The notes under the pieces were generated by a model. That model saw only the letters and a list, made by a program, of their open reading frames with translations. It made no database searches and was not told the origin of the DNA. DNA of 29,844 bases from JAIOIW01 sp050304175 (lineage in GTDB: Bacteria; Pseudomonadota; Alphaproteobacteria; Rhizobiales; Rhizobiaceae). The DNA lies in NCBI GenBank assembly GCA_050304175.1, contig JBNLDE010000150.1, positions 1-29,844 of the forward strand, written 5' to 3'. Positions 1-7,236 of the stretch are shown piece after piece (position 1 is the stretch's first letter; each line of letters starts with the position of its first letter). Both the position numbers and the translations under genes were made by a program.

Positions 1-990
1 GTCCTCCTGCATGTCCTTCGCGTAGGCCAGCGAAAGCCCCTTCATCACCATGATCAGGCCCATGAAGTGCCCGACGACCCGGCCAATCTTGCCGCGCACC
101 AGTTCGGCGGCGTCCGGGTTCTTCTTCTGCGGCATGATCGAGGAGCCGGTGGAAAACGCGTCCGACAGGCGCACGAAGCCGAATTGCGGCGTCGACCAGA
201 TCACGATCTCCTCGGCGAGGCGCGACAGGTGCGTCGCGCAGATCGCCGCTAGCGACAGGAATTCGAGCGCGAAGTCGCGGTCCGACACGGTGTCGATGGA
301 ATTGCGGGTCGGCTCGCGGAAGCCGAGCGCCTTCGCCGTCATGTGGCGATCGATCGGGAAGCCGGTTCCGGCCAGCGCGGCGGCGCCCAACGGGCATTCA
401 TCCAGCCGCTCGATCGCGTCGGCAACCCGCGAGCGGTCGCGCGAAAACATCTCGACATAGGCCATGCAGTGATGGCCGAAGGTGACCGGCTGCGCCGTCT
501 GCAGATGGGTGAAGCCCGGCATGACGGTGGCCGCGTGGCTCTCCGCCTTGTCGAGGAAGGCCTCGATCAGCCCCTTCAGCGCGGCCTGCGTCTGCTGCAG
601 TTCGCGCTTGACCCAGAGGCGGAAATCGAGCGCCACCTGGTCGTTGCGCGAACGCGCGGTGTGCAGCCGTCCCGCCGCCGGGCCGACCAGTTCGGCCAGC
701 CGGTTCTCGACATTCATGTGGATGTCTTCCAGCGCGGCGGAGAATTCGAAGGTGCCGGCCTCGATCTCTGACAGAATCGTGTCCAGCCCGTGAACGATCG
801 TGTCGTGGTCTTCGCCCGAAATTATGCCAGTCTCGGCCAGCATGGCGGCATGGGCCTTGCTGCCGGCGATATCCTGGGCGTAGAGCTTGCGGTCGAAATC
901 GATGGAGGCGTTGATGGCCTCCATGATCCGGTCGGGACCCGAGGCAAAACGTCCGCCCCACATCTGGTTGCTTGACTTGCTGTTACCCAT
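1..990 (-). CDS. argH: Argininosuccinate lyase (partial, C-terminus beyond window)
   Basis: This gene encodes the last enzyme of arginine biosynthesis, which splits argininosuccinate into arginine and fumarate in the cytosol. Translated from the ATG at 990, the protein opens with the family-typical MWGGRF segment and then a stretch matching 'DRIMEAINASIDFDRKLYAQDIAGSKAHA'-type ArgH N-termini. Further on it carries the signature region GSSIMPQKKNPD, read near positions 120-155, where the mobile catalytic-serine loop lies. The 3' end runs off the left edge, so about 330 of the usual 460-470 residues are present. The gene diverges from a tlpA-like gene with only 26 bp between the start codons, so the two promoters must overlap each other's 5' ends. 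The family is certain; no oddity is visible in the part seen. Confidence 0.97.
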   Translation of the reverse strand, partial: MGNSKSSNQMWGGRFASGPDRIMEAINASIDFDRKLYAQDIAGSKAHAAMLAETGIISGEDHDTIVHGLDTILSEIEAGTFEFSAALEDIHMNVENRLAELVGPAAGRLHTARSRNDQVALDFRLWVKRELQQTQAALKGLIEAFLDKAESHAATVMPGFTHLQTAQPVTFGHHCMAYVEMFSRDRSRVADAIERLDECPLGAAALAGTGFPIDRHMTAKALGFREPTRNSIDTVSDRDFALEFLSLAAICATHLSRLAEEIVIWSTPQFGFVRLSDAFSTGSSIMPQKKNPDAAELVRGKIGRVVGHFMGLIMVMKGLSLAYAKDMQED

Positions 991-1016
991 GTAAACCGGA
1001 CCCCGGAGTAGATTGA

Positions 1017-1688
1017 ATGACTGACGAACGGAAATCGGCGGTGCCAAAACGGTTTGTCCTCGCGCTCGCACTCGCTGCCGCCGTCGCCGGTGCGTTGGCG
1101 ATATACGTGAGGTATGCCTCCGATGGCAATGGCAGCGGGCAAATGGCGTCGTCGTGTCCCGTCAACAGCGCGCGCAGCGCGGCGATCGACGCCGCCGCCA
1201 GGGGCGAGGTGGCGGCGATGCAGGTGGCCGATCCGCAGCCGCTCGGCGACATCGCGTTTACCGGGCCGGACGGCAAGGCGATGACCGTCGCCGATTTCGC
1301 CGGCAAGACGGTGCTGCTCAATCTGTGGGCGACCTGGTGCGTGCCCTGCCGGCTGGAGATGCCGGCGCTCGACCGGCTGCAGCAGAGGATCGGCGGCGAG
1401 GAATTCGAGGTCGTCACCGTCAATATCGACACCGGCGACCTTTCCAAGCCGCGCAAGTTCCTCGACGAGATGAACATCCTGTCGCTGCCGCTCTATCACG
1501 ACGCGTCGATGGGCGTGTTCAACGCGTTCAAGAAGCGGTCGCTGGCGCTCGGCCTGCCGGCCACGGTGCTGATCGACGCCGACGGCTGCCTGCTGGCGCA
1601 TATCAACGGCCCGGCCGAATGGGACAGCGACGACGCCGTGAAGCTGATCGACGCGGCGCTGGGGTATGGGGAAGAGGGTACGAGCTAG
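1017..1688 (+). CDS. tlpA: TlpA-family membrane-anchored thiol:disulfide oxidoreductase
   Basis: This 223-residue protein has a short cytoplasmic N-terminus, one hydrophobic segment at about residues 12-31 acting as a signal anchor, and a periplasmic thioredoxin fold. The active site WCVPC spans residues 107-111, preceded by the AGKTVLLNLWATW strand typical of TlpA/ResA proteins, and the cis-Pro region is GLPATVLID. TlpA-type proteins reduce disulfides in periplasmic targets, classically for cytochrome oxidase maturation. Substrate choice cannot be read here. The ATG at 1017 is preceded by a CCGGAG Shine-Dalgarno-like stretch. A tlpA next to and divergent from argH is, from general knowledge, a common arrangement in rhizobial genomes. 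The gene ends just before the repeat-bounded DUF559 cassette. Confidence 0.9.
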   Translation: MTDERKSAVPKRFVLALALAAAVAGALAIYVRYASDGNGSGQMASSCPVNSARSAAIDAAARGEVAAMQVADPQPLGDIAFTGPDGKAMTVADFAGKTVLLNLWATWCVPCRLEMPALDRLQQRIGGEEFEVVTVNIDTGDLSKPRKFLDEMNILSLPLYHDASMGVFNAFKKRSLALGLPATVLIDADGCLLAHINGPAEWDSDDAVKLIDAALGYGEEGTS

Positions 1689-1698
1689 GCTGAGCGCG

Positions 1699-1850
1699 CT
1701 ATCTCCACCCCTTGCGGGGGAGAGTGAGAACCGTCTTGCGGAAAGCCAACGATTTGGCTTTCCGAGGTTCGAACGCCCGGAGCCATAGCGGAGGGCCATT
1801 CAACATCTTAGCGAAGCTAAGTGTTAGATTTTGCAAGAGGGGGGATCGAT
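1699..1850. repeat. Left arm of the inverted repeat
   Basis: The arm starts with the 25-bp outer repeat (1699-1723), whose CCCCTTGCGGGG core can itself fold. It is followed by a perfect 9-bp stem, GGAAAGCCA at 1740-1748 with TGGCTTTCC at 1755-1763, which has no partner in the right arm. The arm ends with the 20-bp inner repeat (1831-1850). The style is that of palindromic intergenic repeats known in Rhizobiales. Confidence 0.75.
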
Positions 1851-1858
1851 TTGGCAGA

Positions 1859-2212
1859 TCATTGCCCTTTCCCCGCTGCCGCCAGGATTTCAGTGCAAAC
1901 ACCATCGATGTTGCGGATCACGTCGTCGTTCCAGAACCGCAGCACTGTGAAGCCAAGCTGACGAAAATGTGCATCGCGCCTGGCATCCGGCGCTGAATTC
2001 GCGTGCTGCCCACCATCGACTTCAACGATCAGTTTCGGATGGAAGCAGACGAAGTCGAGAATGTAACCGTCGAGCGGGTGTTGCCGACGGAAGGTCAGCC
2101 CTTCCAACTGGTTGCGGCGCAGGGTCTGCCAAAGAAGGTTTTCGGCCCTGGTCGCGTCGGCGCGCATGGCGCGGGCATTGTCGCGATGCCTGGCGGGCGG
2201 CCGGTAGCGCAT
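1859..2212 (-). CDS. DUF559 endonuclease-domain protein
   Basis: This protein of about 117 residues belongs to the DUF559 group, which is related to very-short-patch-repair (Vsr-like) and restriction-type endonuclease folds. Visible landmarks are LLWQTLRRNQLEGLTFRRQHP, then YILDFVCFHPKLIVEVDGGQH with the acidic D and E of a PD-(D/E)xK-like core, and the terminal VLRFWNDDVIRNIDGV. The ATG at 2212 was chosen because it follows the GAGGGGGG stretch at normal spacing; a TTG at 2230 in the same frame would lie inside the repeat. The length is normal and the frame is intact, which suggests the gene is maintained. Its biological role is not established. It lies alone between inverted repeats, so a role in element maintenance or DNA processing is only a guess. 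Confidence 0.85.
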   Translation of the reverse strand: MRYRPPARHRDNARAMRADATRAENLLWQTLRRNQLEGLTFRRQHPLDGYILDFVCFHPKLIVEVDGGQHANSAPDARRDAHFRQLGFTVLRFWNDDVIRNIDGVCTEILAAAGKGQ

Positions 2213-2306
2213 CGATCCCCCCTCTTGCAATTTCTAGCACTTAGCTTCCGCTGCGCTCTAGCTAAGATACTGAAATTGCTTTCTCCCCCGCAAGGGGTGG
2301 AGATAG
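2211..2306. repeat. Right arm of the inverted repeat
   Basis: This arm contains the inner repeat (2211-2230) and the outer repeat (2282-2306), both exact inverted matches to the left arm, with a 51-bp imperfect segment between them. The inner repeat supplies the purine-rich GAGGGGGG stretch that serves as the probable ribosome-binding site of the DUF559 gene, so repeat and gene are physically fused. Confidence 0.75.
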
Positions 2307-2858
2307 GTTGCGCGGCATCTCCGTCGCCGCTCCGCCAATTTTTTCCTCCCCTTTTTATCCACACTCCCCCAACCACCCTTATCCTTGGCCCCAGTTCCTT
2401 CCGCGGGATCGCTTCGTCGCGACGGCGGGATTGCGGGGAGGAACCGGCGCCTCCGGCAGCGGCCAAACGTCAGGCTGTTGCCCGGGGAGGCCGCGTTCAA
2501 GGGTTCCCCTGCGGGCATTACGACCCGTGCGTGCCGGACGGATGCACTTTAAAGGGGAGCAGGGGAGACGGGGAAAACCTTGGCTGGCCCCCGACGCGCA
2601 AGGTCCGAAAGGGCCTTGCAGATCCAGCTTCCTGGAAGCGGAACGGACGCGGACAGAAATCGCCGGGCGGCGATCCCCGGATCGCACATAGTTTGTTAGA
2701 CGAGCGTGACGTGGATCGCCGTCTTCCCATCTCCCCCATGCGATACCGGGGGAGCGAACTTTGACAATGGCCAGACGGCGGAGACGCCGGGCGTGGCGCC
2801 GGTGAAACGCGGCCCTATCTCTCTCCCGCAAGGAAAGACGGGCGTCCGGGGCCGCCGC
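2307..2858. other. Gene-free stretch of unclear origin
   Basis: About 550 bp separate the DUF559 cassette from the 3' end of the NicO gene. Several frames are open here on both strands, but they give arginine/proline-rich, low-complexity translations with no recognisable domain. Structure seen: a 7-bp stem, CTCCCCC at 2731-2737 with GGGGGAG at 2748-2754, and a CTCTCCCGCAAGG stretch near 2821 that partly resembles the outer repeat of the neighbouring cassette. The stretch may be repeat debris or a decayed gene. No function is assigned. Confidence 0.4.
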
Positions 2859-3884
2859 TCAGGCCGTCAGGCTGGCGGCGAGCAGCACGAGGCCAAGGAC
2901 AAGGACGAGCAGCGCACCGAAGATCTCGATGGCGTCGTGGATGCGGTCGCCGATCACGCCGCCGCCGGCAAGCCGGACCGCGACATTCTTGGCGGTGACC
3001 GCCAGCGTGGCCAGCGCCGAGACGGTGATCGCGGTGCCGATCGACATGGCGAACACCGAGGCGACGCCGCCCCACCACAGCCCGTTGAGAAAGGCGAAGG
3101 TGAGCACGATCAGCGCGCCGGAGCAGGGCCGCAGGCCGACCGCGACGACCGCCGACCAGGCGTCGCGCCAGCGGAAACGGTCGCCCGACAGGGCGCCGGG
3201 ATCGGGCATGTGGGCGTGGCCGCAGGTGTCGCAGACCTCGCCGTCGCCATGGTGGTGGTGATCGTGGTGATCGCCGTGCCCGGGGGCGTGGTGATGGCCG
3301 CCAACGAGCGCCGGGGCGGCGCGGCGCGGCAGCATGGACATGATCTTGCGCGCCAGCAGCCACAGGCCGAAGGCGGCGATCAGGGCATAGCTGGCGATTT
3401 CGAGCGTCCATGTGGCGTTGGTCTGGTTGATCGCCGTGCCGCGCAGGAACAGGAAGATGGCGCCGATCAGCAGGATCGCGGTGACGCCCTGCAACAGCGC
3501 GGACAGGAAAGACAGCATGACACCGCGCCGCAGCGCCACCTCGTTGGCGACCATGTAGGAGGTGATGACCGCCTTGCCGTGGCCGGGACCGGCGGCATGG
3601 AAAATGCCGTAGGCGAACGAGATGCCGACAAGTAGCCAGGCGGCGGCCGGGTCCTGGCGCATGTCGCGCAGCGAACCGGTCAGCAGCTTGTAGAACGCCT
3701 GCTGCTGGTGGTTGATCCAGGCCATCCAGCTGCCGAACAGGCCGGACGGCACCGTGGGCTCGGCGGCGCCGATGCCAAGGGAGGACTGGGCGTGGGCGGC
3801 CTGGGCGGCGAGCAGGACCGCCAGCGCCGCGAGCGCGGCCGCCGCCAGGACGATCCTGTGCGGAACTCGCTCAGCCCCTGGCAT
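2859..3884 (-). CDS. NicO-family nickel/cobalt exporter (RcnA-like)
   Basis: This 341-residue inner-membrane protein of the NicO/RcnA family exports Ni2+ or Co2+. It begins with a hydrophobic leader (about residues 10-32) and contains about six further membrane segments. The family motif HAAGPGHGKAV lies near residue 97 and a second GLRPCSGA motif lies in the C-terminal half. Between them is a long histidine-rich loop with HHDHHHH and a CDTCGHAH cluster, typical for metal binding in this family. The start ATG at 3884 overlaps the end of the upstream DUF1007 gene by 14 bp, so the two are almost certainly co-translated. NicO and DUF1007 are a recurrent pair in Alphaproteobacteria. Export of nickel or cobalt is a family-level statement; the metal cannot be decided from sequence. 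Confidence 0.88.
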   Translation of the reverse strand: MPGAERVPHRIVLAAAALAALAVLLAAQAAHAQSSLGIGAAEPTVPSGLFGSWMAWINHQQQAFYKLLTGSLRDMRQDPAAAWLLVGISFAYGIFHAAGPGHGKAVITSYMVANEVALRRGVMLSFLSALLQGVTAILLIGAIFLFLRGTAINQTNATWTLEIASYALIAAFGLWLLARKIMSMLPRRAAPALVGGHHHAPGHGDHHDHHHHGDGEVCDTCGHAHMPDPGALSGDRFRWRDAWSAVVAVGLRPCSGALIVLTFAFLNGLWWGGVASVFAMSIGTAITVSALATLAVTAKNVAVRLAGGGVIGDRIHDAIEIFGALLVLVLGLVLLAASLTA

Positions 3885-4527
3885 TGCAGTCCAGCTCCAG
3901 GCGGGTGGCGAATATGCCCGACAACTGGCTCATGTCGGTGGTCTGGTAGAAATACTCGTCGAGCTTGGCGGCGTTCTTGGTCACCAGCTCGTCAGGATCG
4001 GGGCGCACGACCTTGCGCGTGCAGTAAGGCGGCATGGCGTCGGACACCATGTCGGTGTCGTTGACGAAGTCGATCGCGGTGTAGAAGGTCGGGTCGTAGA
4101 CGGCGAATTGCAGCTTGCCCTTGAGCGGCAGCGGCTGTTTCAGCTTCGATTCGAACAGCAGGACGAGCCGGTTGTCCTGCATCTGCGCGACGATGAATTC
4201 CGGCGGCAGGGTGTCGATGTCGAAGCCGTCCTGGAGGACGGTCTGGAAATAGTCGTATTCGGCGAGAGACGCGGTGACGGTCTTGGAGACATCGGCCAGT
4301 TCGTCGTCATCGAGCGCATTGTCGGCATTCTTGTCGAACTCGACGAGCACGGTCGCGGAGAAGATGTCGTCGAAGCGCCAGACATGCTGAAGCGCCGTGA
4401 CGCCGTCGGCGCCGATCTCCAGGTCCAGCCTGGCCTCGGCCCAGACATGGGGATGGGCCATCGCCGGCGCCGGCGCGAAAAGCGCTGTGGCGCACAGGCC
4501 CGCTGCAATCCTGGACATGCCGGCCAT
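3871..4527 (-). CDS. DUF1007 periplasmic protein, partner of the NicO exporter
   Basis: This 218-residue protein has a cleavable-looking signal peptide (ATALFAPAPAMA, then AHPHVWAEA from about residue 24). The HPH at the mature N-terminus is characteristic of DUF1007 and could bind metal. Around residues 64-76 there is an EF-hand-like acidic loop, DKNADNALDDDEL. The C-terminus overlaps the start of the NicO gene. DUF1007 proteins are commonly encoded beside, or fused to, NicO transporters, so a periplasmic accessory role in metal efflux is likely but not proven. The ATG at 4527 follows a GGGAGA element at slightly long spacing; an internal ATG at 4518 is an alternative start. Confidence 0.85.
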   Translation of the reverse strand: MAGMSRIAAGLCATALFAPAPAMAHPHVWAEARLDLEIGADGVTALQHVWRFDDIFSATVLVEFDKNADNALDDDELADVSKTVTASLAEYDYFQTVLQDGFDIDTLPPEFIVAQMQDNRLVLLFESKLKQPLPLKGKLQFAVYDPTFYTAIDFVNDTDMVSDAMPPYCTRKVVRPDPDELVTKNAAKLDEYFYQTTDMSQLSGIFATRLELDCNARG

Positions 4528-4596
4528 TTGCGCCCGTCTCCCTATTTCCGGTTCGAAGCTGATGCCTGCCGATCGCGGCCAAATTTCGGCAGGCGT

Positions 4597-5502
4597 CTAC
4601 GCCGCGGCGTTGTGGTGATCCTTGAACCAGGCCGCCAGGTAATCGACGAACACCCGCACCTTGACCGGCAGATAGCGGCGATGCGGATAGACCGCGAAAA
4701 TACCGCTGCCGCCGGGAATCCAATCGTCGAGGACCGGGACCAGCCGGCCCGCGGCCAGATCGTCGGCGATGATGAATTCCGGGATGATGGCAAAGCCGAG
4801 ATGGCTGAGGCAGGCGGCGCGCGCGACCTGCGGGCTGTTGACCTCGATCGGGCCGGACACCGAGACCGCGGTGGTTTCGCCGTCGGGACCCTTGAACGGC
4901 CAGTTGGTCAGCCAGCGGCCATTGGTGTCGGAGATGCATGGCTTGCCGATCAGGTCCTGCGGCTTCTCGGGCCGGCCGTAGCGCTCGATCGTCTCCGGCG
5001 TGGCGCAGGCGCGCACGGTGAACTCGGACAGTTTGCGGGCGATCAGCGATGAGCTTTCCAGCCGGGCGATGCGGATCGCCAGGTCGTAGCCTTCCTCGAC
5101 GAGGTCGACGAAACGGTCATCGAGATAGATGTCGAGCACGATGTCGGGGTGATCGCGGGCAAAGTCGATCAGCGACTGGCCGATATGGGCATCGGCGAAC
5201 GAACGCGGCGCCGTGAGGCGGATGCGGCCCTTGACGTCGCCCGCCGATTCGCGAACCGATTCCTGGAGGCTGTCGATCTCGCGGATGATCTCGCTGGCGC
5301 GCTTGTAATAGTCGTGGCCGGCTCCGGTGAGCGAGAACTGGCGGGTCGTGCGGTTGAGCAGCCGCGCGCCGAGTTCGTCCTCGAGCTCGCGGACATATTT
5401 CGACAGCAACGCCTTGGAGCGGCCGACCTTGCGCGCGGCCGCCGAAAAACCCTCCGCCTCGACGACGTCGATGAAGGCGCGCATGCGGGTCAAGGTGTCC
5501 AT
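4597..5502 (-). CDS. LysR-family transcriptional regulator
   Basis: This 301-residue protein has an N-terminal winged helix-turn-helix (about residues 4-62; FSAAARKVGRSKALLSKYVR and then LGARLLNRTTR). An effector-binding domain of type PBP2 fills the rest. The arrangement and the 'ESAGDVKGRIRLTAPRSFADAHI' style resemble the CrgA-like group of LysR proteins. It starts 18 bp after the stop of the amidase gene on the same strand, behind GGAGAA, so it is likely the distal gene of an amidase-lysR transcript. LysR regulators usually control a neighbouring gene, but here no divergent target is adjacent, which leaves the target unknown. Confidence 0.93.
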   Translation of the reverse strand: MDTLTRMRAFIDVVEAEGFSAAARKVGRSKALLSKYVRELEDELGARLLNRTTRQFSLTGAGHDYYKRASEIIREIDSLQESVRESAGDVKGRIRLTAPRSFADAHIGQSLIDFARDHPDIVLDIYLDDRFVDLVEEGYDLAIRIARLESSSLIARKLSEFTVRACATPETIERYGRPEKPQDLIGKPCISDTNGRWLTNWPFKGPDGETTAVSVSGPIEVNSPQVARAACLSHLGFAIIPEFIIADDLAAGRLVPVLDDWIPGGSGIFAVYPHRRYLPVKVRVFVDYLAAWFKDHHNAAA

Positions 5503-5520
5503 TCGATCCGTTCTCCGGTG

Positions 5521-6705
5521 TCAGGCCTGCAGGACGCGGCGGGCGAGCGCGATCAGTTGGCGGTCGGTGTTGGCGGGACCCATCAGCGAAATGCCGAAAG
5601 GCGCGCCGCCGACGGAACCGAGCGGAATGTTGATCTGGGGATCGCCGAGGAAGCCGGCAAGGCTGGTCATTTTCAGCGACCTGAGTGCGTAGGCGTCGAG
5701 TTGCTCGGTGGTCCACGCCTTCAGCGGCGCAGCGCCCGGCGTGGTCGGCAGGATGACCAGGCCGTCGGCGCCAAGCGCTTCGGAGAATTGGCGCCGGAAT
5801 ACCTCGCGCCTGTCTTGGGCCGCGCGCATCTCGGACGCAGTGATGGCGCGGGCGTATTCGAGTCGCCGGCGAACCAGCGGGTCGAGTTCGCCGCCCTGGC
5901 GCGTAACGAAGTCGCCATGCGCCTGCCAGGCCTCGAAGCCCTGGATCGGACGAAAAGCTGCGAACACCTCGTCCATGTCGACAGGCATCGGCAATGGCGC
6001 CGCCGAGACGCCAAGCCGTTCCTGAACCGTGGCGACCATCGCTTCGTAGGCCTCGCGCTCCTGGTCGCCCAGCAACAGCGCTTCGACAGAGGGGAGGCGC
6101 CAGGCGCGGGCGAGGGCAGTGTCGTGGGGGTCCTCGCCGAGAAGGACTTCGCCGACTTTTTCGTAGAGCGCTGCATCGCGGGCGAACCAGCCGAATGTGT
6201 CGAAGCTCGGCGACAAGGGCATGGTGTTGTCGAGGGGAATGCGATCCTGCGTGGTGCGCAGACCGATCAAGCCGCAGAAGCAGGCCGGTGCGCGGATCGA
6301 GCTGTTGGTGTCGGAACCGACCGCAATGTCGGCAAGGCCGCCTGCGACGGCCGCTGCGGAGCCCGACGACGAGCCGCCGGTGACGCGGTCAGGTGCCTTC
6401 GGGTTCACCGCGCTAGGAAAATGCGCGTTGATGCCGATCATGGAATAGGCGAATTCCTCGGTCTGCGTCTTGCCGACGAAACGGGCGCCCGCGTCGAGCA
6501 ACTGCTGCACGGCGCTTGCCGTGCGGGCCGCCGGCACCGCCTGGCGCTCCCAGGCCGGATTGCCGCGCCCAGTCGGGTAACCGGCGACGTCGAAGATGTC
6601 CTTCACAGCGAGGGTCGTGCCAGCCAGCGGTCCATTTCCGGCCGAGTGGACCGGAATGCCCGGATAGTCGAGAAAGGCGTTAAGCGGGTCGCGGGTGGAG
6701 ACCAT
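5521..6705 (-). CDS. Amidase-signature family amidohydrolase
   Basis: This 394-residue enzyme of the amidase signature family (relatives: GatA, AtzE, indoleacetamide hydrolase) hydrolyses a carboxamide by a Lys-cisSer-Ser triad. Lys35 lies in LAVKDIFDV and the glycine/serine loop GGSSSGSAAAV is at residues 110-120. The nucleophile Ser136 lies in SDTNSSIRAPA, 24 residues after Ser112, which is the usual spacing. The usual DTGGS is DTNSS here, so the two glycines before the nucleophile are replaced. This is closer to AtzE-like branches than to GatA. The protein is too short for GatA (about 480-490 residues) and lacks gatB/gatC neighbours, so a role in tRNA charging is unlikely. The substrate is unknown. 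It is probably co-transcribed with the LysR gene. Confidence 0.9.
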   Translation of the reverse strand: MVSTRDPLNAFLDYPGIPVHSAGNGPLAGTTLAVKDIFDVAGYPTGRGNPAWERQAVPAARTASAVQQLLDAGARFVGKTQTEEFAYSMIGINAHFPSAVNPKAPDRVTGGSSSGSAAAVAGGLADIAVGSDTNSSIRAPACFCGLIGLRTTQDRIPLDNTMPLSPSFDTFGWFARDAALYEKVGEVLLGEDPHDTALARAWRLPSVEALLLGDQEREAYEAMVATVQERLGVSAAPLPMPVDMDEVFAAFRPIQGFEAWQAHGDFVTRQGGELDPLVRRRLEYARAITASEMRAAQDRREVFRRQFSEALGADGLVILPTTPGAAPLKAWTTEQLDAYALRSLKMTSLAGFLGDPQINIPLGSVGGAPFGISLMGPANTDRQLIALARRVLQA

Positions 6706-6779
6706 CGTTCATCCTGTGTGGACACCGAGCAACAGATTGTTCGATCTATCGTTATTTTCAACCGGGATGCAATTTTTGT

Positions 6780-6808
6780 TTGCGTCTGGAGGTGATCGGC
6801 CCTATATC
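6780..6808 (+). promoter_or_regulatory. Candidate sigma-70 promoter of the ornithine decarboxylase leader
   Basis: TTGCGT (6780-6785) and TATATC (6803-6808) are separated by exactly 17 bp, downstream of an AT-rich patch (6735-6780). A transcript starting near 6815 would include the whole structured leader. Alternatives cannot be excluded by eye. Confidence 0.4.
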
Positions 6809-6829
6809 GCGCTTGCCCAAAGTCGCACG

Positions 6830-7236
6830 TGCCTGTGGGTGTCCGCCGATCCCCCGACAAGGTGGGGGACACGGTATGGTACCCGGAGCTAACCCCTCCG
6901 GTCGTTTATCCGGCCAACCGGAAAAACGAGGACATCTTGAAGCAACGACGGTGCGGGCCTTTCTGGTGTCTGCCGGCTGTCCACAAGCCGGGGTTACTGA
7001 AGAGGCACACCTTCATTGCCGGATGTGCGGACGGGTTTCCCATCCAATCTGTAAGGCAGACAAAGCGAGCATTGTCCCACGGGGCCATGCTCATCGCCGC
7101 ATGCGGCAAGGTTTGGTTCCGGGTCTCCACCGGCTGGTTCCACGCTGCGTACGCATGCCTTTGTCCATACGCTGTTCGGTCCAGGAATATGACCGGACTG
7201 CTGCTTTGGCGGCTCCGGCCGCATGGGAGATGCCCG
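6830..7236 (+). promoter_or_regulatory. Long structured 5' leader, probable speF RNA motif
   Basis: About 400 nt between the promoter candidate and the decarboxylase ATG contain many hairpins. Examples are CCCCC/GGGGG at 6851-6868, TCCGG/CCGGA near 6908, CCGGCT/AGCCGG near 6973, the perfect palindrome GCCGCATGCGGC near 7098, and GCGGC/GCCGC just before the ribosome-binding site. A long purine-rich single strand (AACGAGGACATCTTGAAG, about 6926) sits between them. In Alphaproteobacteria the Rfam motif 'speF' is a long leader of about this size placed directly upstream of ornithine decarboxylase. Position, size and host group all fit. I matched it on these grounds and not by a covariance-model search. 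Confidence 0.6.

Larger units (their letters stand above)
1699..2306. mobile_element. DUF559 gene cassette bounded by nested inverted repeats
   Basis: About 608 bp between the tlpA stop and the following gene-free stretch are framed by two nested sets of inverted repeats. The outer pair, 1699-1723 and 2282-2306, is an exact 25-bp inverted match. The inner pair, 1831-1850 and 2211-2230, is an exact 20-bp inverted match. Between outer and inner arms the two sides stay alignable but imperfect: both contain ATCTTAGC and GAAGCTAAGTG, and the right side has about 12 extra bases. The only gene inside is a DUF559 endonuclease-like protein. No transposase is present and no target-site duplication was recognised. 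This looks like a mobile or formerly mobile repeat-type element carrying a nuclease gene; mobility is inference. Confidence 0.55.

Noticed and set aside
1764..1775. GGTTCGAAC-like T-loop suggesting a tRNA
   Set aside because: No acceptor, anticodon or D arms can be built around it; it belongs to the repeat arm.
2003..2764. 253-codon plus-strand frame over the DUF559 gene and the following region
   Set aside because: The first part is antisense to DUF559 and the rest is low-complexity; no start signal.
3712..5052. 446-codon open frame on the plus strand
   Set aside because: It lies antisense to the NicO, DUF1007 and LysR genes, has no domain, and its composition is that of a GC-rich shadow frame.
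5149..6795. 548-codon open frame on the plus strand
   Set aside because: It is antisense to the LysR and amidase genes, which carry clear motifs; the frame itself translates to Arg/Gly/Ala-rich sequence.
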